Source of the DNA: Echinicola sp. 20G | GTDB lineage: Bacteria > Bacteroidota > Bacteroidia > Cytophagales > Cyclobacteriaceae | Direction: 5' to 3' | Length of the DNA: 64,000 bases | Assembly (NCBI RefSeq): GCF_015533855.1 | Contig: NZ_AP024154.1 | Location: 4,470,501 to 4,534,500 of the forward strand | In this document: positions 54,610 through 64,000 of the stretch, in pieces | Numbering within the stretch: the first letter of the stretch is position 1 | Layout: every line of letters begins with the position of its first letter | Made by a program: the position numbers and the translations under genes | The notes under the pieces: generated by a model | Told to the model about the DNA's origin: nothing | The model's database searches: none | Seen by the model: the letters and a program-made list of their open reading frames with translations, nothing else

Positions 54610-57600
54610 TTACCTTAATACAGTAAAAACACCTCTCTTTTGGACAGTTTGGCTCTCTCCTTCCAAAACAAAATTATACTCCAATAAGTAGGTATAACTT
54701 CCATCAGCAACTACGTTACCATCAATCTTTCCGTCCCAAGGTTCTTTTGCCGTAAATATCAGCTCACCCCACCTATTGTAAATGGATAAATGATAGTCTA
54801 AGGAGCAATTGGAAATAGGCTGGAAAAGGCTGTTCACTCCTTCTTCATTCAGGTTGAAGCCAGTTGGTAACCTGACCACAGGAGCTTCTTCCTCAAGTTC
54901 AGACGAACCTAAGCTAATGCATCCATTATTGTCCAATACTTCGACAGCATATACACCTTTTGGAATCCCACTCAATGTAGCACCCTGGCTCTGTTCGTAA
55001 TCCCAGGTAAAGGTAAAAGGACCATTTCCTCCTTTTGGCACAGCCAATAACTCTCCATTGGCTTCACCAGGACAACTTCTTGTTACTACTTCAACATCCA
55101 CCAACAATGGCTCCGGACTCGGTACAGTTGCGAGAACAGGGATACCACAACCATTAGCATCAGTAAGCGTAAACACCAGCTCTCCTCCTGCTACTTCAGA
55201 TAAGTTTATGGTTCCGCCTTGAATGGAAGCATTTTCATGATCAATTTGGTATGGCCCTACTCCGCCAGTTACCGAAATACTCACTTTTCCATCTGCTTTT
55301 CCGTAACAACTGGTCCCACTAATTGAGGTTACATTAGCCAAAAGATCCTCTGGTTGGTTGATGATAATGCTCTCATGACTGACCTGACACCCTTCACTAT
55401 CGGTTACAATGACACTATAATTCCCGGCTGCTAAATTAATGGCAAGATTTTGATTAAGACTGGCATCATGACTCCATTCAAATTGATACGGAGATACTCC
55501 TCCTTCAACATTAAGTTGAATTTCGCCACTATTGTCACCATAACACAGGACATCGGTAACCTCAAAATTACTCACCAATGCTTGGTGTACCATAACATTC
55601 AGAACTTCTGAAACACCCGAACACATGGCATCCAACTGGCTAAATTCCTCATACCATATTTGTCCTGAAAGGTCAGGAGTGTCCCAAACAACTTCCACTT
55701 CTGAATGATCGTTATCAGAAACAATCTGTCCTCCTTGAATATACCATTGATAGGTTCTATTCGGCACTATTTCTGAAGCCACATACATATGAATTTGATT
55801 GGCATCAAAACATATAGATGTTTCTCCTTCAGGTGCTAAAGGCTCAATACTTTGGTTAATAATCACATCAGTTCGGATAATTTCTCCGGGACAACCTTCC
55901 TCAGTAAATGGAGAAGCGGCTATAAATGCATTATCACTAGTTTCACCCCACAAGACAGTAGCAGTGGAGTCTGTTGTATTGGTTATAGTGCCTCCAAAAA
56001 CTTCCCATTCTGCTCTGGCGATATTTTCCGTATTCACCAATTTATAAGTAACCTCCTCAACATCTGGACAAACCATGGAAGGACCATCCAGCTCACCAAT
56101 CGTTTCTAGAACATCCACCTCAAAAGCGATATCTTCTTGTTGCTCACAGGAGTTTTCACTGATGGAAGCGACAACTTTCACAGTATAGTTCCCGGGAGTT
56201 TCAAAAGTATGGTCAACTTCTTGGCCTACTTTTATGGGAGAACCATCACCAAAATCCCAAGTAAAATAAGTGAAAATGGGATTTTCAGGCTCAATACTCC
56301 ATAATGACTCTTGGTCAAGACAAGCTACATTTTCCCCATTTATTTCAAACTCATAGGTCGGCTCCACTAAAAAATTTAGGTTTTCCAAACTGGCTCCCAC
56401 AGAATAGCCATAAGACTCAATTTCTCCAAAACCATAAACATAAGCTATAAAACCATCACTGTTTTCTAACTTATGAGAACCACTATTGATATTAATGCGC
56501 GCATATGAGTAAGTAGGATTACTCGGCACAGGATCAAACTCATTTGCTACAATATTTCCATCTAAGATCGTTTTATCCACAGAGCTGGTTGCAACTATTA
56601 TATTTACATAACTATATTGAATTTGCACCACATTCATGGCTTGAAAAGTGATGCTTTTGAGCAATTGTTCATTAGGACTATAAGAGATCATAAAAGGATC
56701 ACCCAGATTAGAGTGGAGTGCCGATCCAATATTACAGGCTTGGCTTTTAGAATACACAGTAACTAAAATAGGCTTGTTACCATTGATAAACTTGATGTCG
56801 CCAGGACCAAAATTAAAACTTCTGAATTCTCCCTGATCCAAAGTAGCCACATTCACGCCATCAAAACTTATTTGGGTATCATCCTCTGCTGCTATAATTT
56901 TTACCAGTTCTCCTGATGACCTATCCTTCAAAGGAATGTGGATAAATTCAAGCCCCCAAGTATTAATGGGGTACATTTGCTGAAATAAATGATCATTTGC
57001 TGATCCGCATTCCCCTACGCCAGTCCATTTATTCCCTCCAAACACAGCAATATTTTTACAATCATCAGCATTACTGCCTATTACCCTCACCCTGCTTCCT
57101 GTTAAGTCACTTTTTGATTTAAGCTGATAACTTTGACCCGCGTTCAAGGCGATTTGAAAGGGGGCGTTAGCTGTTTTCCCATCAATTGTTCTTTGTGAAG
57201 GCGTGATTTCAACTGTGGTATTATCTTCTACTCCTACCACCAACATCAGACTTTCATCATTTTCATTTAAGTTTACTCCCACGTTGCCACTAGGTGAGTT
57301 CTCGTAATGAGAAGCCACATAATAATCCTTGCCTAGGGTTGATACTGGCAACACCACTGTTCCATCCGCACTTCTCAATCTTTCATTGAAGGCATAAACT
57401 GAAATTTTACCATTAGCAATTACATGAACTCCTTTATTCTCAATTCTACCAGAGTTTCTATGCAACAGATCCTGTTGGGACTCTGGTATTCTTAAGGTGT
57501 AGTTCTGGCCTGTTTGAAGATTAAAATTATAAGTTAAACCACCTTGAAAATTACTTAAATCAATTGTTCCCTGAGCTGGTTCATTCGCAGAAATGACAAT

Positions 57601-57744
57601 AACTGCTGTTCCATTCTGTCCATTGGTATTATTCTCCATAAACCCAAACCAAAACTCTTTGCCCACAGTGGTAAGTTGAGCTTGAACAGATGTTAAGCAA
57701 AAAAACATCATTAAACAGAGGGCAATGGACTTGTATAATCTCAT
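54610..57744 (-). CDS. IgGFc-binding-like/SprB-repeat protein with T9SS type B sorting domain, paralog 2
   Basis: 1044 aa with the same layout as the next copy. Signal peptide about 1-22 (IALCLMMFFCLTSVQAQ). The N-terminal region has GKEFWFGFMENNTNGQNGTA and CKNIAVFGGNKWTGVGECG. A PKD domain has FTWDFGDGSPIKVGQEVDH, and SprB-like repeats include CYGDNSGEIQLNVEGGVSPY and CYGKADGKVSISVTGGVGPY. The C-terminal type B sorting sequence has LSIYNRWGELIFTAKEPWDG. The N-terminal half is nearer paralog 3, but its PKD part is nearer paralog 1. A 187-base spacer separates it from paralog 1. Role: surface adhesion or gliding are possible, not shown. Confidence 0.89.
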   Translation of the reverse strand: MRLYKSIALCLMMFFCLTSVQAQLTTVGKEFWFGFMENNTNGQNGTAVIVISANEPAQGTIDLSNFQGGLTYNFNLQTGQNYTLRIPESQQDLLHRNSGRIENKGVHVIANGKISVYAFNERLRSADGTVVLPVSTLGKDYYVASHYENSPSGNVGVNLNENDESLMLVVGVEDNTTVEITPSQRTIDGKTANAPFQIALNAGQSYQLKSKSDLTGSRVRVIGSNADDCKNIAVFGGNKWTGVGECGSANDHLFQQMYPINTWGLEFIHIPLKDRSSGELVKIIAAEDDTQISFDGVNVATLDQGEFRSFNFGPGDIKFINGNKPILVTVYSKSQACNIGSALHSNLGDPFMISYSPNEQLLKSITFQAMNVVQIQYSYVNIIVATSSVDKTILDGNIVANEFDPVPSNPTYSYARININSGSHKLENSDGFIAYVYGFGEIESYGYSVGASLENLNFLVEPTYEFEINGENVACLDQESLWSIEPENPIFTYFTWDFGDGSPIKVGQEVDHTFETPGNYTVKVVASISENSCEQQEDIAFEVDVLETIGELDGPSMVCPDVEEVTYKLVNTENIARAEWEVFGGTITNTTDSTATVLWGETSDNAFIAASPFTEEGCPGEIIRTDVIINQSIEPLAPEGETSICFDANQIHMYVASEIVPNRTYQWYIQGGQIVSDNDHSEVEVVWDTPDLSGQIWYEEFSQLDAMCSGVSEVLNVMVHQALVSNFEVTDVLCYGDNSGEIQLNVEGGVSPYQFEWSHDASLNQNLAINLAAGNYSVIVTDSEGCQVSHESIIINQPEDLLANVTSISGTSCYGKADGKVSISVTGGVGPYQIDHENASIQGGTINLSEVAGGELVFTLTDANGCGIPVLATVPSPEPLLVDVEVVTRSCPGEANGELLAVPKGGNGPFTFTWDYEQSQGATLSGIPKGVYAVEVLDNNGCISLGSSELEEEAPVVRLPTGFNLNEEGVNSLFQPISNCSLDYHLSIYNRWGELIFTAKEPWDGKIDGNVVADGSYTYLLEYNFVLEGESQTVQKRGVFTVLR

Positions 57745-57931
57745 TTGAACTATAAACGGAATTGTTTATTTAAACCAAATAATCAAGTTGGTCATAATTT
57801 TGATTTTGTTAAATAAGTAATTAAAAGTGTATTTTCTTTCATAAATACTTATTTTTTCACTTTTAAATCCTTGCTTCTTTTCTAAATTAATTATCCTTTA
57901 TTTTTTTTTACTTCTCCTCACATCTGTTTTT

Positions 57932-60900
57932 TTAATTAATCAATTGTACAGTTCCCATGATGGTTTTTCTAAAGGTACTTTCATTAAGCTCATACCAGTA
58001 TTCCAAAACATAATTGTATGTATTTGACAAAGCCTGTTTACCAGAAACCTTCCCATCCCATGCGGAACCTCCAGCATAAATCAGCTCTCCCCACCTGTTA
58101 TAGATAATTAATTTATAATTCAGAGGACAGTTAGAAACAGGCTCAAAGTAAGGTTGATCACTATTTTTTGACAAATCAAATGCATTTGGCATACGTACAA
58201 TCGGTGCCATTTCATCTAATGCTGCACTTCCAAAGCTAATACAGCCATTTTGATCAATTACTGTGACAGTATAATAACCTTTAGGAACTTCATACAATGA
58301 AGCCCCTGTTTGTTCGTTAAAATCCCACGTATACTCAAATGGCTCCTGCCCCCCAGAAGGAATTGCAAATAATTCTCCATCTTTTCCTCCGGGGCAACTT
58401 CTTCTAATTACATCCACTCCTACTTCTAAGGGTTCTGGGCTTTTTACTTCAAATGTAATCGGGTAAGTACAGCCATTAGCATCTGTGATTGTAAATTGAT
58501 GTTCGTCACTTGACAAATTATTCAGTATCATGCCCTCACTGGATATAGTAAATTCTTCATGATCTATAAAATAGGGCTCTGTTCCTCCTCTAATATCAAT
58601 ATAAGCCATGCCATCAGCTCTACCATAGCAACTAGTACTTGAAACCTCGGTTACAACGGCCTCTAATATTTCAGGATAGCTAATATTTATATCATCTATA
58701 ACTTTTTGACAGCCATTTGCATCGATGACAATGACTTTATATACCCCTTCATCTAAATTATTTAGTGTGGGGGTATTTAAACCAGGTTCATGGTCCCACA
58801 AAAAAGTATATGGTCCACTACCACTCAATACCTCAATGTTAACATTGGCACTTTGATCATCAAAACATAAACCTTGATTAACTTGTACATCTACTTTGAG
58901 TTCTTCCCTTATAGAAACCTCCAAAACATCAGAGACTCCCATGCAGTTTCCGTTATTAGACTCTGAGAACCAAATTTCCCCTACCACACCAGGCACATTC
59001 CATTTGACCTTTACCAATGTGTCATACCTTCCGGAAATTATTTCGCCATTTGAAATAAACCATTCAAATTTCCTTTCGGGCAGTACATTATTAGCTGAAT
59101 ATTCAAAATGTATATTAGTATCAAAACAAACTTCCTCTTGCCCTGTGGGCTGTTCAGGAGAAATTTCATCGCTTATATTTACTTCCAATGAAATCGGCAT
59201 GCCAGGACACCCCTCATATGTAAAAGGAAGTAACTTTAATTCTGCCTTTTCATTATTTTCTTTCCATCTAACCCTGACTTTATCTCTTTCCTGACTTATT
59301 ATTTCACCGCCTTCAGCTTCCCAATAAAAATTTTCAATATTGCTTTTGTTTAATAATTCATATTCGATTTCCTCAAACGGACACACAACAACGGCTCCTG
59401 CAATTTCTCCAAGTGTTTCCAATACTTCTACCTCAAACACAATATCTTCTTGTTGATCACAGGAATTCTGACTTACTGCAGCACTAATGGAAACGGTGTA
59501 AACACCTGGCTGCTCATATGTATGATAGACATTCTGACCTATTTCTATTGCTGACCCATCCCCAAAATCCCATTGAAAATAGGTAAAAATAGGGTTTTCA
59601 GGCAAAATTGACCAAACCGCTTCCTGATCTAGACAAGCTACTTTATCACCAAACACCTCAAATTCATACTCAGAACCTACCTCAAAGTTTAAATTTTCCA
59701 AATTTGCTCCTACTGAGTATCCATAGGATTCTAAATAACCAAACCCATAAACATACCCAATAAAACCACTTTCATTTTGTAAGTGGTGAGAACCACTAGT
59801 GATAACCAATCTAGCATAAGAAAAAACTGGATTTCCTGGAACAACCTGAAAACTGCCCCCTATCCGCTGTCCATCTAAGAATGTTTTATCAATTTCGGAA
59901 GAATAAACAATTACATTGACATAGTTTTGTTCTATGGACAAGATATCTAGCGCCTCAAAGGTGACATCCCTTAACAACTGCTGATTAGGACTATAACTTA
60001 TGGTAAATGGATCACCATATGTATAACTATCCACCCCCTCTTCATTACACATCTGACTTTTGGCAAAAACAGATACATTAGATGGTTTACTGGTTTCAAT
60101 AGCTGCAATTTCATTTTGGCCAAAATCTATGGAAGAAAACTGACCTGCAGATAAGGTAGCATGATATTCTCCGTTAATCGTTACCTTAGTATCATCTTCT
60201 GAAGCTAATATTTTGACCAACTCACCAGATGTTCTGCTTTTCAAAGGAACATGAATAAATGATGTTCCCCAAGAACTAATTGGGTAAACCTGCTGGAATA
60301 AATGGTCATTGGCTTCTCCACATTGGCCAACTCCCACCCATTTACTTCCTCCAAAAACAGCCACATTTTTACAATCATTAATATCATCTCCCAAGACCCT
60401 CACCCTTGATCCAGTCAAATCAGCTCTTGCCCTAAGCTGCATACTTTCTCCTTCATTAAGAATCAATATAAAAGGAACATTGGCTTGCCGACCATCATCA
60501 GTAGTCACAGATGGAGTAATTTCAACCTTTGTATTATCCATAACACCCACCACCAGTAAAAGGCTTTCATTTTTTTCATTAAGTTTAACCAAAAGATTTT
60601 CGCTTTCTGGACCAATCTCAAAGTGAGAGGTGACCAAATAATCTTTTCCTAAGGCAGAAATGGGCAATACCACCGTCCCATCTGCACTACGATAGCGTTC
60701 ATTAAATGCATATACCGATACTTTTCCGACAGAAGAAATAAATATTCCTTTCTTCTCAAGGACTCCTGATGTCCGATGCATTAAGTCTCTTTGGTATGTT
60801 GAAACCCTCAAAGTATAGCTTTCACCGGCCTGTAAATCAAAATTGACCGTCCAGTTTGGAGAAAAGTTTGAAAGATCAATCGTTCCCTGAGCTTGTTCAT

Positions 60901-61066
60901 TTGCAGTAATTATCAACACTGCATTTCCGCTACTTTCTTCTGTATAATTCTCCATAAAACCTACCCAAAATGCTTCGCCCACAGTTGTCAACTGCGCATT
61001 TACAGCATGAGCTGTCGAAAAAAAGATCGCTACCGTTACTAAACAAATGGACCAAAAACACTTCAT
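57932..61066 (-). CDS. IgGFc-binding-like/SprB-repeat protein with T9SS type B sorting domain, paralog 1
   Basis: 1044 aa, first transcribed of the three. Signal peptide about 1-25 (ICLVTVAIFFSTAHAVNAQ). The N-terminal region has GEAFWVGFMENYTEESSG and CKNVAVFGGSKWVGVGQCG. The PKD segment is FQWDFGDGSAIEIGQNVYH. SprB-type repeats include CFDDQSANVNIEVLSGSGPY and CYGRADGMAYIDIRGGTEPY. The C-terminal type B sorting domain has LIIYNRWGELIYAGGSAWDG. The 'NRWGE' and 'YxLEYWYE' features define the sorting group. Stands 360 bases from the efflux gene, which runs the other way. Confidence 0.89.
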   Translation of the reverse strand: MKCFWSICLVTVAIFFSTAHAVNAQLTTVGEAFWVGFMENYTEESSGNAVLIITANEQAQGTIDLSNFSPNWTVNFDLQAGESYTLRVSTYQRDLMHRTSGVLEKKGIFISSVGKVSVYAFNERYRSADGTVVLPISALGKDYLVTSHFEIGPESENLLVKLNEKNESLLLVVGVMDNTKVEITPSVTTDDGRQANVPFILILNEGESMQLRARADLTGSRVRVLGDDINDCKNVAVFGGSKWVGVGQCGEANDHLFQQVYPISSWGTSFIHVPLKSRTSGELVKILASEDDTKVTINGEYHATLSAGQFSSIDFGQNEIAAIETSKPSNVSVFAKSQMCNEEGVDSYTYGDPFTISYSPNQQLLRDVTFEALDILSIEQNYVNVIVYSSEIDKTFLDGQRIGGSFQVVPGNPVFSYARLVITSGSHHLQNESGFIGYVYGFGYLESYGYSVGANLENLNFEVGSEYEFEVFGDKVACLDQEAVWSILPENPIFTYFQWDFGDGSAIEIGQNVYHTYEQPGVYTVSISAAVSQNSCDQQEDIVFEVEVLETLGEIAGAVVVCPFEEIEYELLNKSNIENFYWEAEGGEIISQERDKVRVRWKENNEKAELKLLPFTYEGCPGMPISLEVNISDEISPEQPTGQEEVCFDTNIHFEYSANNVLPERKFEWFISNGEIISGRYDTLVKVKWNVPGVVGEIWFSESNNGNCMGVSDVLEVSIREELKVDVQVNQGLCFDDQSANVNIEVLSGSGPYTFLWDHEPGLNTPTLNNLDEGVYKVIVIDANGCQKVIDDINISYPEILEAVVTEVSSTSCYGRADGMAYIDIRGGTEPYFIDHEEFTISSEGMILNNLSSDEHQFTITDANGCTYPITFEVKSPEPLEVGVDVIRRSCPGGKDGELFAIPSGGQEPFEYTWDFNEQTGASLYEVPKGYYTVTVIDQNGCISFGSAALDEMAPIVRMPNAFDLSKNSDQPYFEPVSNCPLNYKLIIYNRWGELIYAGGSAWDGKVSGKQALSNTYNYVLEYWYELNESTFRKTIMGTVQLIN

Positions 61067-61426
61067 TTTGAATCAATTATTTTAAAAATGCCACTATCAA
61101 ATAGCTTATGTCATTCACATCATATACAAGATGAATGAAGAGCAGTTCAAATGCAATTATACAACCAATGAATTATTTATCAAGAAACATAAAACAAACA
61201 ATAATTTCTCAAATCAAAACAATAAGCAATGATATCACTATACGTTCCTAATATTACTTACGAGTTGTTCTAAGAAACTCAGTTATACTTACCAATCATT
61301 TAATTTATTAAAAACAATTTTAGCAAATAACTAATAAAACATATGTAATTTTACGAACTAAGCAGAATATAATCGTGTTTACATTAAATCGCATTATTTT
61401 GATGCGAGGCATAAAGAGAAAGTGAG
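61067..61426. other. 360-base divergent spacer, no gene seen
   Basis: Between paralog 1 and the efflux gene, both reading away. A/T-rich; no clear -33/-7 pair and no coding frame. Confidence 0.5.
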
Positions 61427-62662
61427 ATGAGCAAGAAGCAGTATTTTGTAGTTATTCTAATTTTAGGTGCCTTGAGCACCATCAGCCCTTTTTCTATAGA
61501 CATGTACCTTCCAGGTTTTCCTTCCATTGCGAAAAACTTGGGGACTGACATTGCCAAGGTGCAGCTTTCTCTTACAAGTTATCTGATTGGTATTGCCATC
61601 GGTCAATTGTTCTATGGGCCTTTGTTGGATAGATTTGGAAGAAAAAAACCTTTGTATGTTGGCCTCATCATTTATGTATTGGCCTCAATTGCTTGTGCTT
61701 ACACTACCAATGTTGAAAACTTGATCATCATGCGTTTCTTTCAAGCGATTGGAGGTTGTGCCGGGATGGTTGCTGCTCAAGCTATGGTAAGGGATGTTTT
61801 TCCTGTAAACAAAACCGCCCAGGCAATGGCCTTGTTAATGTTGGTCATTGCTGTTTCACCAATGATCGCACCTACGCTTGGCGGATATGTAACTGCCCAT
61901 TATTCTTGGAATGCAGTATTCTTAATCCTAGCCAGCATCACTTTGGTAATCATAGTGGCCTCCTATTTCTTCTTACCTGATGGCGCCACTCCGGACAATG
62001 AGATCTCATTAAGACCAAAGCAGGTAGTAAAGAAATATGTGGAAGTAACCAAAAATCGTCAGTTCTTGGTTTATATGTTGATTGGAGGCATTGCTGGTGC
62101 TGCGCCTTTTGCCTACATCTCTGGCTCTGCAGATGTATTTATGAACATCTATCAAGTTTCGGAACAGCAGTACGGTTGGATCTTCGCTTTATTGGCTACG
62201 GCCATGATTGGATCCACTCAGCTGAATCACATATTACTAAAGAAATTTAGCAGTGAGCAAATCATCAAAGTGGCTTTGACTTATCAAACCATCATTGGAT
62301 TTATCATGATCCTTGGGGTTTGGAACAATTGGTTGAATGTCTATACTTTGATAACACTCATGTTTGTTTTCTTAACCGGACATGGTTTGTGTAACCCAAA
62401 TGCTGCGGCCTTGACCCTGGCTCCATTTTCCAGAAATGCAGGAAGCGCTGCTGCCATGATGGGAAGTATGAGGATGGCAATGGGTGGTGTGGTTTCTGCA
62501 GCCGTCAGTATATTCCATAATGATACTGCTAGCCCAATGGTCATCATGATGAGTTTCTGTGCAGTAGGTGGATTACTGACATTAATCGTGGATACTCATT
62601 TAAAAAAAACAGAAAGAAAAAGAAAGGCCCTAGAAGAAGAGCAACATTCCATGGCCATGTAA
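61427..62662 (+). CDS. MFS multidrug efflux transporter, Bcr/CflA family
   Basis: 411 aa with about 12 membrane helices. The family N-terminus TISPFSIDMYLPGFPSIAKN is clear, and the MFS loop is YGPLLDRFGRKKPLYVGLI. Also FFQAIGGCAGMVAAQAMVRD and TAQAMALLMLVIAVSPMIAP, both typical of the Bcr/CflA group. Probably exports drugs or small metabolites by proton antiport. The ATG at 61427 is used. A terminator follows before the ABC-F gene. Substrate unknown. Confidence 0.93.
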   Translation: MSKKQYFVVILILGALSTISPFSIDMYLPGFPSIAKNLGTDIAKVQLSLTSYLIGIAIGQLFYGPLLDRFGRKKPLYVGLIIYVLASIACAYTTNVENLIIMRFFQAIGGCAGMVAAQAMVRDVFPVNKTAQAMALLMLVIAVSPMIAPTLGGYVTAHYSWNAVFLILASITLVIIVASYFFLPDGATPDNEISLRPKQVVKKYVEVTKNRQFLVYMLIGGIAGAAPFAYISGSADVFMNIYQVSEQQYGWIFALLATAMIGSTQLNHILLKKFSSEQIIKVALTYQTIIGFIMILGVWNNWLNVYTLITLMFVFLTGHGLCNPNAAALTLAPFSRNAGSAAAMMGSMRMAMGGVVSAAVSIFHNDTASPMVIMMSFCAVGGLLTLIVDTHLKKTERKRKALEEEQHSMAM

Positions 62663-62691
62663 ATATTGATTAACAGTCGATTGATACAATT

Positions 62692-62729
62692 AATCCCGGT
62701 GTTCTGATTTTCAGTTCCCGGGATTTTTT
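62692..62729 (+). terminator. Terminator after efflux gene
   Basis: AATCCCGG and CCGGGATT arms with an 18-base loop, then TTTTTT. Thirty bases after the stop. Confidence 0.82.
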
Positions 62730-62833
62730 ACATCAGCACTCCCATAAAATCAAACAGTAGAAGCTTTCATCAAATAAAGGTACTTCTCTTTTGATTTAGC
62801 AGCTAATTTGATTCCCAGCCCCAATAAAATTTG

Positions 62834-62841
62834 TATCTTTG
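62834..62841 (+). promoter_or_regulatory. Promoter -7 candidate for ABC-F gene
   Basis: TATCTTTG, a full TAnnTTTG box, 31 bases before the ATG. Closest TTTG lies 23 bases upstream, longer than usual, so the -33 is doubtful. Confidence 0.48.
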
Positions 62842-62868
62842 GCACTTGTAAAAACAGAAGCGAAATAA

Positions 62869-64000
<1,132 letters not shown>

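Overview
The window looks like an ordinary stretch of chromosome from a Bacteroidota bacterium, most likely the Cytophagales/Cyclobacteriaceae group. This rests on family content and sequence style: proteins ending in T9SS type B (gliding-associated) C-terminal domains, SprB-type repeats, SusC-like plug sequence, DUF2911, DUF4136, GIN (DUF2807), TM2 and DUF2752 proteins, A/T-rich spacers (about 40% GC by eye), and promoter-like sites of the Bacteroidota form TTTG-N19-TAnnTTTG. No insertion sequence, integrase, prophage, CRISPR array or rRNA gene was seen. Genus is inference.

Layout. (1) 1-9845, minus strand: holA, a 995-aa TPR protein, an outer-membrane barrel, a SPOR protein, ExbB, ExbD, a TonB-like protein and the start of folC. 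It reads as one envelope operon, with an energised inner-membrane motor beside a septal-type peptidoglycan binder, a TPR protein and a barrel. (2) 10064-14118: TPR protein, universal stress protein, 2-hydroxyacid dehydrogenase, 3-methyladenine glycosylase and a DUF2911 protein. (3) 14174-18454, minus: PIG-L deacetylase, a 34-aa membrane peptide and a sodium:solute symporter, all overlapping. (4) 18736-21224, plus: three small lipoproteins (two DUF4136 or DUF4136-like, one related in style) around an outer-membrane barrel. (5) 21321-25637, minus: a 1438-aa multi-pass membrane protein with a Cache-like sensor and a degenerate NTPase/winged-helix-like C-terminal part. (6) 26603-33235, plus: a very large alpha-2-macroglobulin with a carboxypeptidase-regulatory plus TonB-plug-like insert where other A2Ms carry the bait region.

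(7) 33359-37507, plus: hypothetical protein, Gfo/Idh/MocA oxidoreductase, TruC and an M28 peptidase. (8) 37566-39212, minus: GIN lipoprotein, TM2 and DUF2752 proteins. (9) 39437-43720, plus: propeller-like secreted protein, tyrS, TetR regulator and SDR. (10) 43725-48809, minus: YihY, acyltransferase, patatin, MBL hydrolase, accA and DUF502, with a lipid and membrane flavour. (11) 49154-49330: two identical tandem tRNA-Asp genes with a clear promoter and terminator. (12) 49629-50879: ilvA. (13) 51023-61066, minus: three tandem paralogous secreted proteins of about 1045 aa. (14) 61427-64000, plus: a Bcr/CflA efflux pump and a cut-off ABC-F ATPase.

The most unusual items are the A2M/plug fusion, the 1438-aa membrane protein, the Tol-Pal-like envelope operon, the hidden 34-aa peptide between PIG-L and the symporter, and the triplicated surface protein. 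Several computed start sites were moved to a downstream ATG because the longer version depends on TTG and on residues outside the family or before the signal peptide.
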